From positions 189,256 to 253,255 of the forward strand of contig NZ_CALPDH010000004.1 of the NCBI RefSeq assembly GCF_943193215.1: a stretch of DNA of 64,000 nt, in the 5' to 3' direction. Of the stretch, positions 1-7,572 are shown piece after piece. A program made the position numbers and the translations under genes. Origin of the DNA: Acetatifactor aquisgranensis (lineage in GTDB: Bacteria; Bacillota; Clostridia; Lachnospirales; Lachnospiraceae). Within the stretch, counting starts at the first letter, position 1, and each line of letters opens with the position of its first letter. The notes beneath the pieces are model-generated. The model was not told the origin of the DNA. It made no database searches and was given only the letters and a program-made list of their open reading frames with translations.

Positions 1-98
1 CGGAAATGGCAAACACAGTCATAAAAATGAACAGCGGAAAAATATCTGAAATTTATGCAAATGAGAAGCAGAAGACCGCTTATGAGATTGGATGGTGA
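1..98 (+). CDS. ABC transporter ATP-binding protein, C-terminal end (partial)
   Basis: The window opens inside a reading frame (third frame) that stays open to a TGA at 96-98. The encoded tail, with the stretch MANTVIKMNSGKI near its start, reads like the end of an ABC ATPase after the H-loop, where family members commonly carry a 'VI.M.SGKI' strand. The stop lies 4 nt before the ATG of the FtsX-type permease, the usual arrangement for an ATPase-permease pair. Only about 31 codons are visible, so Walker motifs cannot be checked. The identification rests on the tail motif and the neighbour. Confidence 0.6.
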   Translation, partial: EMANTVIKMNSGKISEIYANEKQKTAYEIGW

Positions 99-102
99 TG
101 GT

Positions 103-1251
103 ATGCTCATCGGAATAAAAAATGCTTCAAAACTCATCGGCATTTCCGTTATCGCCTGCTGCGCGGTACTTGTATGTACCATGTTTCTGAATTTTTATTT
201 TGATATCCGGTTGATTGAGAGCGAAATAACCTCTGAACTGTCAATGTTTTTTTATGAGGCTCAGGTCTCTACCGCAAAAGTCACTTGCCTTGTGGCGGGC
301 GGATGTCTGCTTTTGACTTCGGTTGTCATGCTGTTTTTTTACATAAAACATTATATCGATACCCATAAAAAAGAGCTTGGGATATTAAAGGCTCTGGGAT
401 ATTCCAATCTTAAAATCGCAAAAAGCTTTTGGGTATTCGGAATCAGCGCTTTTATCGGAACCGCGATTGGATATGCGGGAGCGTTTCTTATAATGCCATG
501 GTTCTATGCCCTGCAGAATGAAGATAAAATGCTTCCTGAGATAACGATAAATTTTCATCCCAGTGTTTTGTTTTATTTCGTGGTATTACCCACTGTGTGT
601 TTCTCGGCGCTTTCGGTTTATTACGCCTGGCACAAATTAAAAAAGCCCGTGTTATTGCTTTTGAAAGACAACCTGCAGATTGTCTCTAAAACTCCAAAGC
701 ACAGCATCGAAAAAAGGAAAGAAATTTCATTTATAGAAGATTTGAAAAGCAGCACCCTGAAATCTAAAAAGGCGCTTGTGTTTTTCATTATTTTTGCTTC
801 ATTTTGTTTTTCTGCCATGACACAGATGTCGTTCAGCATGAAAGATTTATCAAGTGAAATGATGGGTGCAATGATGTTAGTCATCGGACTTGTATTAGCA
901 TTTACCACCTTGTTCCTTGCAATCACTACAGTCATAAGCGGAAATACAAAAACCATCGCCATGATGAGGGTATTCGGCTATTCGCAAAAGGAATGCTGCA
1001 GGGCAATTCTCGGCGGATACAGACCCATGTCCTATATTGGTTTCGTAATCGGGACAATCTACCAATACGCATTGCTCCGGATGATGGTGGATATTGTATT
1101 CAAAGATATCGAGGGCATGCCTGCATATAAATTCGACTTTCCCGTCATGCTTGTTTCACTTGTTGTTTTTATTGCGGTTTATGAAATCCTGATGCATGTA
1201 TATTCCGAAAAAATCAAGAAAATCTCTGTCAAGGAAATCATGATTGAGTAA
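103..1251 (+). CDS. FtsX/MacB-type ABC transporter permease
   Basis: A 382-residue polytopic membrane protein. It has a hydrophobic segment near the N-terminus (about residues 7-32), then clusters of membrane segments around 70-185 and 230-375, matching two FtsX-like four-helix domains without the large extracellular insert. It ends in VKEIMIE, a common ending in Firmicute permeases of this type. I place the start at ATG 103, 4 nt after the ATPase stop. In-frame ATGs at 55, 61 and 82 lie inside the ATPase gene and are unlikely. Such ATPase/permease pairs usually export or detoxify cell-envelope-active peptides or lipids. The substrate here is unknown. No downstream partner is visible because the next genes are on the other strand. 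Confidence 0.8.
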   Translation: MLIGIKNASKLIGISVIACCAVLVCTMFLNFYFDIRLIESEITSELSMFFYEAQVSTAKVTCLVAGGCLLLTSVVMLFFYIKHYIDTHKKELGILKALGYSNLKIAKSFWVFGISAFIGTAIGYAGAFLIMPWFYALQNEDKMLPEITINFHPSVLFYFVVLPTVCFSALSVYYAWHKLKKPVLLLLKDNLQIVSKTPKHSIEKRKEISFIEDLKSSTLKSKKALVFFIIFASFCFSAMTQMSFSMKDLSSEMMGAMMLVIGLVLAFTTLFLAITTVISGNTKTIAMMRVFGYSQKECCRAILGGYRPMSYIGFVIGTIYQYALLRMMVDIVFKDIEGMPAYKFDFPVMLVSLVVFIAVYEILMHVYSEKIKKISVKEIMIE

Positions 1252-1302
1252 AGCAGGGCAGCCGATGGTGCGGCGCTTAGATTGACATTGGAGTTTGATG
1301 AG

Positions 1303-1617
1303 TTATCTTCGGAAATTCAGCACCCACCGCCCCTGGGTCTGGTAGAAAATCAGCCAGGCCCGGATACATCTGCCATTGACTACGAGCGTACAGTCATATT
1401 CCGTGGACGGTATCCCCGCGTACCGCTTCTTCTCCCAGGTATGCACCGTGATGTCCCGGATGACCTGTATCTGCCCCTCCTCGTCCTTTAACTTCACCAT
1501 CAGCGGCGTTATCTTCCCGGTGCTGGTGCACCAGCATTGGCAGGCGATTTCCTGCTGTGTCCCGCGGACGGATCCTGCGTCCGCTTTTCCTGTAATTGTC
1601 TCTATCCCAAATGCCAT
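1303..1617 (-). CDS. hypothetical protein downstream of the Y-family polymerase
   Basis: A 104-residue protein with a good Shine-Dalgarno (GGGAGGTG) 5 nt before its ATG. It is rich in beta-forming residues, with two cysteines in a QCWC element near residue 30 and several tryptophans. No signal peptide or membrane helix is apparent. I do not recognise a family. It lies about 100 nt downstream of the DinB-like gene on the same strand, across a tandem-repeat spacer, so it may be expressed from the same SOS promoter and act with the polymerase. That is inference only. Confidence 0.6.
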   Translation of the reverse strand: MAFGIETITGKADAGSVRGTQQEIACQCWCTSTGKITPLMVKLKDEEGQIQVIRDITVHTWEKKRYAGIPSTEYDCTLVVNGRCIRAWLIFYQTQGRWVLNFRR

Positions 1618-1634
1618 TCCGACACCTCCCTCAA

Positions 1635-1712
1635 CAAACCTCAGTGCTTATAGACATTGCCAATGAGCACTGCCTGTAGGTATTGCCTACAGGTACTGCT
1701 CAAAGACACTGC
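1635..1712 (-). repeat. six degenerate 13-nt tandem repeats between polymerase gene and hypothetical gene
   Basis: Read on the minus strand, 1712 to 1635 divides into six consecutive 13-nt units that each begin GCA: GCAGTGTCTTTGA, GCAGTACCTGTAG, GCAATACCTACAG, GCAGTGCTCATTG, GCAATGTCTATAA and GCACTGAGGTTTG. The consensus is roughly GCARTRYCTNNNR. Units 2 and 3 also form a perfect 8-bp inverted repeat (1673-1680 with 1686-1693, loop of 5 nt). The array fills nearly the whole spacer between the polymerase stop and the start of the next gene. Confidence 0.75.
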
Positions 1713-1714
1713 TT

Positions 1715-2953
1715 TCAGGCTCCGGCGCTGCTCTCCGGCACACCCCCGCACATGTGGTCGATGGCCCGGTTCAGGAACACGGCGCGCTTCACCACGTCCG
1801 CTCCGAACCGCCGCCGCAGAGAATCCACTGTCCTGTCCACGAGGGCCAGCTTTTCATAGTCGATTTCATCAAAAAGGCTCATCTGCCTGCCGGAGGCCTC
1901 CCGCCCGGCCCCGCCGGTGTGTATCCCCAGATGGCGGACGGGCTCCCCATTCCACAGCCGGGAGAAAAGTTCCCTGGAGGCATGGTAGATTTCCAGGGTC
2001 AGGTCAGTGGGGGAGACCAGTGTTTTCTGATGGGAAAAACAGGACAGGTCCCGGTAACGGATGGTCACGGAGACCACCCCGATTTTCGCTCCGTCCGCCC
2101 GGAGGCGGTTCCCCAGGGTTTCCGAAAGGGCCAGCAGCACCAGGTTCGCTGTCTCTGTGTCCGTCACGTCAAAGGGCGTGGTGGTGCTGTTCCCATAGCC
2201 TTTGTTGGGAGCGGGGGCCGCCAGCACCGGGGACAGGTCTATGCCGTTTGCGAAGCCCCAGATGGTCTCCCCCTGTTTCTTCAGGACGGCCCTCAGCCAT
2301 CCCGGGTCGGCGCCGGCGATGTCCCCGATGGAGACAAGCCCCATGGAGGCCAGCTTCTTTGCCGTGGCGCGGCCCACGAAGAACAGATCCGACACGGGCA
2401 GGGGCCACATCTTCCCCGGGATTTCCTCCCGGTACAGAGTATGGACAAGGTCCGGCTTCCGGAAGTCCGAGGCCATCTTGGCCAGGAGCTTATTGTCCGA
2501 TATCCCGATGTTCACGGTAAAGCCCAGCTCATCCCGGATTCTGTCCTTTATCTGTCCGGCGGTTTCCTCCGGGGCGCCGAACAGATGACAGCTTTCGGTC
2601 ATGTCCACAAAAGCCTCATCGATGCTGTACTGCTCCACGAGATCCGAATACTCCCGCAGGATACCCAGAAAGGCCGCGGAGCATTCCCGGTACAGGCCGT
2701 AGTTGGGGGGCGCCAGCAGCAGGTCCGGGCATTTCCGCCTGGCCTCCGACAGGGTCTCCCCGGTCTGGACGCCGTATTTCTTCGCGGGAATGGACTTCGC
2801 CAGTATGATGCCATGGCGTTTCGTCACGTCCCCGCCTACCGCCGAGGGAACCTCCCGCAGATCCAGGGCGCTGCCCTTATGGGCCAGACGATAAACAGCC
2901 TCCCAGGACAGGAAGGCTGAGTTCACATCGATATGAAAAATAATCTTTTTCAA
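1715..2953 (-). CDS. dinB: Y-family DNA polymerase (DinB/Pol IV type)
   Basis: Error-prone translesion polymerase. The N-terminus has FHIDVNSAF with the first catalytic Asp. About 100 residues later comes YSIDEAF with the Asp-Glu pair that binds the two metal ions. A helix-hairpin-helix stretch (VGRATAKKLASMGL) and a little-finger domain follow, about 412 residues in all. The frame is open from GTG 2965, but that GTG is part of a perfect AAGGAGGTG ribosome site. Initiation at TTG 2953, with normal spacing, gives the usual 'KKIIFHID' start and is preferred. There is no clear beta-clamp motif apart from RQMSLFDE (about residue 350), which resembles the QxSLF clamp-binding peptide. A LexA box in the promoter predicts SOS induction. 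Confidence 0.9.
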   Translation of the reverse strand: MKKIIFHIDVNSAFLSWEAVYRLAHKGSALDLREVPSAVGGDVTKRHGIILAKSIPAKKYGVQTGETLSEARRKCPDLLLAPPNYGLYRECSAAFLGILREYSDLVEQYSIDEAFVDMTESCHLFGAPEETAGQIKDRIRDELGFTVNIGISDNKLLAKMASDFRKPDLVHTLYREEIPGKMWPLPVSDLFFVGRATAKKLASMGLVSIGDIAGADPGWLRAVLKKQGETIWGFANGIDLSPVLAAPAPNKGYGNSTTTPFDVTDTETANLVLLALSETLGNRLRADGAKIGVVSVTIRYRDLSCFSHQKTLVSPTDLTLEIYHASRELFSRLWNGEPVRHLGIHTGGAGREASGRQMSLFDEIDYEKLALVDRTVDSLRRRFGADVVKRAVFLNRAIDHMCGGVPESSAGA

Positions 2954-2979
2954 ACGTGCGTTCACCTCCTTGATACAAC

Positions 2980-3008
2980 ATTATAGGAAACACACGTTCT
3001 GGATTCAA
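2980..3008 (-). promoter_or_regulatory. SOS promoter with LexA box for the Y-family polymerase
   Basis: On the minus strand: -35 TTGAAT (3008-3003), a 17-nt spacer, and -10 TATAAT (2985-2980). Inside the spacer is GAACGTGTGTTTC (2999-2987), which fits the Gram-positive LexA/DinR consensus GAACRNRYGTTYC at every position. LexA bound here would cover the promoter between the two hexamers. Confidence 0.88.
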
Positions 3009-3041
3009 TAGGAGATGACTGGAAAATACATCCCCGGCCGC

Positions 3042-4625
3042 CTACAGATTGTCGAATACCGCCGTCTCTTTCTCCAGCTCCGCCACCACATCCTGATTCA
3101 CGCCCATGCGCCGGGTGATGTCCTCCATGTCCGCGGCCAGGTTCCTGGTATTGCCCGCCATGCCGGAGATTCCGGAGGCGCTTTCGTCGATGGCCTTGTT
3201 GATGGTGCCGATGGAGTCGGCGATGCCGGACATGGAATGGGTCAGGCTCTGAGTCTGTCTGTGGAAATCGTCCATGATCCGGCGGATGTAGGCGGCGTCC
3301 TCCTTGTACTGACTGCCGGATTCCACGAATGCCTGGAATTCTTTCAGAACGGTTTGACTCATATAGTCAATCAACTGGCTGGCGTTTTCGGACAGATTGT
3401 AGACCGATGCGGTGACCACATCGTTGATTTCCTGGATGCGCCCCGCGGTTTCCTGGGTGGAATTGGACAGCTCCCGCACCTCCCTGGCCACCATGGCGAA
3501 ACCTTTGCCTGCCGTCCCGGCATTGGCGGCTTCCACGGAAGCGTTCAGGGAGATCAGCCTGGTCTGCTGGGCGATGGCGAGGATATCGCTGGTGAGGGTC
3601 TTGATCTGGTTCACGCTCTTGCTCTTCTCAATGGCATCGTTGAGGGAGCGCAGGATTTCCTCCGTCTTGGCGCCGGTAGTCTCCGCGCTGCTCTGAGCGG
3701 ACTGCTGCATGGTGTCCGCCCGGGTGTTCATCTGGACAGTGTAGGCTGTGATGTCGCTGCATTCCTCTGCGATTGCATGTACCTCCTGACGGACGGTTCC
3801 GGCGCTTTCGTTGATGGCCGATGTGTTTCCGGCCACCTCCTGAAAGGTAGCGGAGAGCTGTCCCGCCAGGGAGGAAAGATCCGCCGCGCTTTTCCGGGAG
3901 GCCTGTGTCCGGTTCAGAACTTCCCCTGTCATACCGTTGATGCGGCTGGAACTCTCCTGGATGGTTTTCACGATGCTCTTGATCGGCAGGACCACATAGA
4001 CGGAAATCAGCCGGAAATCCGTGGCCACCAGGAGGATGCAGGCCAGGGCCGCCGCGATGCCCACCACCAGGGAGAAGATGTAGACAGTGGAGAGGTGGGA
4101 TCTGGCTCCTTGGGTCTGGGCGCTGATAGAGGCGTTCAGGACATCGATATCCGCTTTCATGGCATCGGCGAAGTCCGCCACATCGCCGTTGGCCAGGGCG
4201 TAGGCATCCTGGGTCTTGTGGCTGGCGCTGGCGCATACCAGATGGACCAGGGCATGTTTGAAAGCGGCGTAATTGTCCAGCAGGGATTCGTACCGCGCCC
4301 AGTCATCCTGTATTACAAAAGCTGAATACTCTGAGAGCATATCGTCCAGAAGCGCTTCTTCCTCCTTGATCTGTCCCACCAGGAGGATCATGGTGTCATA
4401 GTCCGTGGCCACGATGTGGCTCAGGGCCATCTTGTGGATTTCCATAGAAAGCTGGCAGATTTCGGCCAGCCGTTCCTTGCCCTCCATATAGTTGTCCGCG
4501 ATGTTGGAGGCGCTTGCGTTCACATTGCGGATATTGATGACGGACAGAATGTTCGACAGCAGCGCCACGATGCCCAGGAGGGCGATGGGGATGATCAGGC
4601 GATGCTTTAAGCTGATATTTTTCAT
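3042..4625 (-). CDS. methyl-accepting chemotaxis protein
   Basis: A 527-residue transmembrane chemoreceptor. TM1 is at about residues 10-30, followed by a helical extracellular sensor of about 150 residues resembling the four-helix-bundle type, TM2 at about 181-203, then a long cytoplasmic coiled coil. The signalling tip is recognisable as VEAANAGTAGKGFAMVAREV, the hairpin that contacts CheA and CheW. No CheB/CheR-docking pentapeptide is visible at the C-terminus (FDNL end). The start ATG at 4625 has an AGGAGT site. It lies 35 nt after a sugar-type solute-binding lipoprotein on the same strand, so the lipoprotein may present ligand to this receptor (inference). Its presence implies motility. 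Confidence 0.9.
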   Translation of the reverse strand: MKNISLKHRLIIPIALLGIVALLSNILSVINIRNVNASASNIADNYMEGKERLAEICQLSMEIHKMALSHIVATDYDTMILLVGQIKEEEALLDDMLSEYSAFVIQDDWARYESLLDNYAAFKHALVHLVCASASHKTQDAYALANGDVADFADAMKADIDVLNASISAQTQGARSHLSTVYIFSLVVGIAAALACILLVATDFRLISVYVVLPIKSIVKTIQESSSRINGMTGEVLNRTQASRKSAADLSSLAGQLSATFQEVAGNTSAINESAGTVRQEVHAIAEECSDITAYTVQMNTRADTMQQSAQSSAETTGAKTEEILRSLNDAIEKSKSVNQIKTLTSDILAIAQQTRLISLNASVEAANAGTAGKGFAMVAREVRELSNSTQETAGRIQEINDVVTASVYNLSENASQLIDYMSQTVLKEFQAFVESGSQYKEDAAYIRRIMDDFHRQTQSLTHSMSGIADSIGTINKAIDESASGISGMAGNTRNLAADMEDITRRMGVNQDVVAELEKETAVFDNL

Positions 4626-4660
4626 GATGGCTGGTACTCCTTTTGCATGGAAAATGAAAG

Positions 4661-5908
4661 TCAGGGGGCGGTGATTCCCTCAACCATGGCGTCAAGCTGA
4701 TCCTGAAGGCTTTTTCCGGAAGGGTTTCCGGCCAGAATCTCCGCGGTAAAGGTGGTGACAGGATCCCAGTAATTCCCGCCGATGCGCTGCAGACAGGAAT
4801 ATTCCGACTGCTCCAGAAGCGCCGCGATGGCGGGGGAGCTCTGGACATCCGGAGAGGCCGCGGCTTTCTTGTTGGAGGGGCCCTGGCCCCGCAGATGGAA
4901 ACGCAGTTCCTGGTTTTCCTGGCTGGTGATCCACTGGGCCAGTCTGTCTGCCCATTCTCTGTGTTCGGAGTAGGAGTTCACACCGATCAGCTTGTAGCCG
5001 GAGAAAGAGGCCATCTGGATTTCCTGTCCCGCACAGGTATAGGCGGGAAGCTTTGCAGCTCCGAAGCCGCTGCCCCATGCCTCCTCCACGGCTACCGCGT
5101 TCCACACGCCGCTGACGCCTGCCGCGATGGTGCCGTCCCGGACGCCCTCCAGGAACCCTGCGTCGTCCGTGCTTAAGAAGCCGGGGTGCTTCGCCATGGC
5201 TGTCATGGCCTTTGCCACATCGGTTCCCTTGACGGCGTTTTCCGTGTCGTTCCAGGTGCAGTAATTGGTGATGCCGTCATCGTTCAGCCCCAGGGTGAGC
5301 CCCGTGTTGCCGAAAAAGGTGTATACATACCATCCGGAGGACCAATCCATGGAGACTTTCCGGTCCTGTCTCCCGGCCACATCCAGCATCCGGTCCCAGG
5401 ATATAATGTCCGCATCCGAGAAGACACGCTTGTCATAGTACAGGAAATAACCGTTATCCGCAGTCAGGGGGTAGGCGTAGAGGGTACCGTTCACAGAGGC
5501 TGCGTCCACCGCTTCCGGCAGATTCGCGCTCCGCAGGGCCTCGGCGTTTTCTATAGGCTCCAGGGCTCCGGCGGCAACCAGTGTATTCAGCTGATCGTCC
5601 GCAAAGGCGAAAACGTCCGCTCCGTTCTCCAGGTCTGCCATCAGCGCGTCCATACAGTGGCTTTCGCTCTGGGGCTGATATGTAATCTGAAAGTCGGCCT
5701 GGCCCTGGTACTCTTCCTGAAAGCTGTCGATAATCTGGCGCAGCAGCTCCTCGTCCTCCTCGGCGCCCCAGACGGTCAGCGCCACAGGGCCGGAGTCGGA
5801 GGCGGATTCTTCTTCGGAGGGGACAGAGCCGCCCTTGCTTCCGCATCCGGACAGGGAGGCGGCCAGCAGAAAGACGATGGGAAAATATAAGTGGAAATTT
5901 CGTTTCAT
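4661..5908 (-). CDS. ABC-type extracellular solute-binding lipoprotein (sugar family 1)
   Basis: About 415 residues. A lipoprotein signal peptide ends in LSGC, with Cys22 as lipidation site when translation starts at ATG 5908. That ATG has GGAGA 5 nt upstream, whereas the ATG 10 codons earlier has no ribosome site. The mature part has the layout of extracellular sugar-binding proteins: VALTVWGAEEDEELL at its beginning, then a DVFAFADDQL stretch. No permease or ATPase genes flank it. Instead the next gene on the strand is a chemoreceptor. It may be an orphan binding protein serving chemotaxis, or its permeases may be elsewhere. Confidence 0.85.
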   Translation of the reverse strand: MKRNFHLYFPIVFLLAASLSGCGSKGGSVPSEEESASDSGPVALTVWGAEEDEELLRQIIDSFQEEYQGQADFQITYQPQSESHCMDALMADLENGADVFAFADDQLNTLVAAGALEPIENAEALRSANLPEAVDAASVNGTLYAYPLTADNGYFLYYDKRVFSDADIISWDRMLDVAGRQDRKVSMDWSSGWYVYTFFGNTGLTLGLNDDGITNYCTWNDTENAVKGTDVAKAMTAMAKHPGFLSTDDAGFLEGVRDGTIAAGVSGVWNAVAVEEAWGSGFGAAKLPAYTCAGQEIQMASFSGYKLIGVNSYSEHREWADRLAQWITSQENQELRFHLRGQGPSNKKAAASPDVQSSPAIAALLEQSEYSCLQRIGGNYWDPVTTFTAEILAGNPSGKSLQDQLDAMVEGITAP

Positions 5909-5941
5909 GGCATTCTCCGTATATTGCATATTTTGCATATT

Positions 5942-5970
5942 ATTTTACCATTTCACAGGGCTTTTTGCAA
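5942..5970 (-). promoter_or_regulatory. promoter of the binding-protein/chemoreceptor operon
   Basis: Minus strand: -35 TTGCAA (5970-5965), 17-nt spacer, -10 TAAAAT (5947-5942). It lies about 35 nt upstream of the chosen lipoprotein start. Confidence 0.6.
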
Positions 5971-6025
5971 TTTGTTTTTATGGGGGGCGGTACTCTTGCG
6001 GCTCCCCTCCGGCAGAACCCGGCGC

Positions 6026-6056
6026 AAAAAAACTGCAGATGCTTGCGCTTCTGCAG
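6026..6056 (-). terminator. intrinsic terminator downstream of ABC exporter remnant
   Basis: The inverted repeat CTGCAGA (6033-6039) / TCTGCAG (6050-6056) with a 10-nt loop is followed on the minus strand by seven T (6032-6026). It sits about 80 nt after the stop of the exporter fragment and belongs to that lost gene. Confidence 0.65.
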
Positions 6057-6135
6057 GTTTCTGCCGGGAGGCCGGCTTCGGACGAGGCATATGTGCCGCC
6101 TGGAGCCGGGCTATGCTTTAGGCCTTTGCCGCATT

Positions 6136-6243
6136 TTATGCGGGCTGCACATAGTACTGCGCCTGGGCGTTCCAAAGTTCCTGATATTTTCCGTCCCGGG
6201 CCGCCAGGTCATCATGTCTGCCCTGTTGCACCAGTCTGCCCTT
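6136..6243 (-). pseudogene. C-terminal remnant of an ABC exporter ATPase/permease
   Basis: The minus-strand codons 6243-6136 read GRLVQQGRHDDLAARDGKYQ and then end ELWNAQAQYYVQPA-stop. This is the standard ending of fused ABC exporters, in which the D-loop/H-loop region is followed by 'G.i.e.G.H.eLl...g.Y..l...q'. Upstream of this stretch the reading frame no longer resembles the family and is overlapped by the promoter region of the aminotransferase gene. Only about 35 codons of the gene survive, with its terminator. The rest was probably removed by a deletion. Confidence 0.65.
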
Positions 6244-6271
6244 GGAAGAGCGAGGTCTTTCTGTTTTCTGC

Positions 6272-6299
6272 TTGTAATGAAAGGGAAATGTGGTAAAAT
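6272..6299 (+). promoter_or_regulatory. promoter of the aminotransferase gene
   Basis: -35 TTGTAA (6272-6277), 16-nt spacer, -10 TAAAAT (6294-6299). This places the transcript start about 30 nt before the ATG at 6336. Confidence 0.55.
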
Positions 6300-6335
6300 A
6301 TGAGAGAGAAGAAAAAAGGAAAGGAAGAGAATATA

Positions 6336-7523
6336 ATGCTGGTTCAGAAATATAAAGAAATGCTGTCAGGAAAATCCGTCATCAGGGAGCTGTCGGAGTT
6401 CGCCACGGCCAGGGGCAGGGAAATCGGATATGAGAATGTGTTTGACTACAGCCTGGGCAATCCGTCTGTGCCTGTCCCCCGGGAATTTACCGATGAGATG
6501 ATTCATATGCTGGCCAATCAGGGGACCAATGAGCTCCACGGCTACAGCCCCAGCTTAGGGATAACCAGTGTCAGGGAGGCGGTTGCCGCGTCCCTGGAGA
6601 AACGGTTCGGCCTGCCTTACCGCAGGGAGCATATCTTCATGGCTTCCGGCGCCGCGGGGGCGCTGGCCCATGCGTTCCGCCTGGTGACGGAGCCCGGGGA
6701 CGAGATTCTCACGTTTGCCCCCTATTTCCCGGAGTACGGCCCTTATGTGAATCTGACGGGAGCGGTGTTGAAGGTGGTGCCGCCGGACACCGAGCGGTTC
6801 CAGATTCGCTTCGACAAGCTGGAGGAGATGCTGACGGAAAAAGTGAAAGCAGTCCTGATCAATACGCCCAACAATCCCTCGGGCACGGTGTATTCCGGCG
6901 AGACTTTGGAGAGGCTTTCGGATCTGCTGCGCGGGAAATCGGCGGAATACGGGCATGAGATATACCTGATATCGGATGAACCATATCGGGAAATCGTGTT
7001 CGGAGGGGTGGAAGCCCCTTGTGTATCCGCGTTTTATGACAATACGATCATGTGCTATTCTTTCTCCAAATCCCTGTCCATTCCCGGGGAGCGGATCGGG
7101 TATGTGGCAGTGAATCCCAGGTGCCGGGAGGCGGAGACCATGGTCAATATGTGCGGCCAGATTTCCAGGGGCATCGGGCACAACTGCCCGCCCTCCATCA
7201 TCCAGCTGGCGGTGGCGAAAGTGCTGGACAGGACGGCGGACTTAAGCGTCTATGAGACGAACATGGAAATCCTGTATAAAGAACTGATGGAACTGGGCTT
7301 TGACTGCGTGAAGCCCGGCGGGACTTTCTATATCTTCCCCAGGGCGCTGGAGGAGGACGCCAAGGTATTCTGCCGCAGGGCGCTGGACTACGATCTGGTT
7401 CTGGTGCCGGGGGATACATTCGGCGCGCCGGGGTATTTCCGCATGGCCTACTGCATCGACACGGAAAAGGTGGAGCGGTCCCTGGGAGCGCTTCGCCGGT
7501 TCGTAAGCGAGACGTACAGATAG
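6336..7523 (+). CDS. pyridoxal-phosphate aminotransferase, class I/II
   Basis: A 395-residue fold-type I aminotransferase of the aspartate/aromatic group. It contains NNPSGTVY (PLP/substrate-binding loop, about residue 170), a DEPYRE stretch (Asp for the pyridine nitrogen) and SFSKSLSIPGERIGY, which holds the Schiff-base lysine and the phosphate-binding Arg. Start: ATG 6336 follows GGAAGAG with good spacing. The in-frame ATG at 6300 lies on the promoter and would add a Lys-rich tail not seen in the family. The substrate cannot be read from sequence. It appears monocistronic or joined to the patatin gene 50 nt downstream. Confidence 0.88.
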   Translation: MLVQKYKEMLSGKSVIRELSEFATARGREIGYENVFDYSLGNPSVPVPREFTDEMIHMLANQGTNELHGYSPSLGITSVREAVAASLEKRFGLPYRREHIFMASGAAGALAHAFRLVTEPGDEILTFAPYFPEYGPYVNLTGAVLKVVPPDTERFQIRFDKLEEMLTEKVKAVLINTPNNPSGTVYSGETLERLSDLLRGKSAEYGHEIYLISDEPYREIVFGGVEAPCVSAFYDNTIMCYSFSKSLSIPGERIGYVAVNPRCREAETMVNMCGQISRGIGHNCPPSIIQLAVAKVLDRTADLSVYETNMEILYKELMELGFDCVKPGGTFYIFPRALEEDAKVFCRRALDYDLVLVPGDTFGAPGYFRMAYCIDTEKVERSLGALRRFVSETYR

Positions 7524-7572
7524 GTTCGGATCAGGCGGCGTAAGCGATATGACAAGAGCAGAGAGGTAGGAT

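Noticed and set aside
1..110. Apparent frameshift in the first permease gene
   Set aside because: The frame-3 peptide ends like an ABC ATPase and stops 4 nt before ATG 103, so it is a separate upstream gene rather than a broken permease.
1657..2520. Long plus-strand frame opposite the polymerase gene
   Set aside because: It is Arg/Pro-rich antisense to an obvious DinB-like gene and has no ribosome site. It follows from GC-rich codon use.
3015..4325. Long plus-strand frame opposite the chemoreceptor gene
   Set aside because: Shadow of the minus-strand gene with no family motif.
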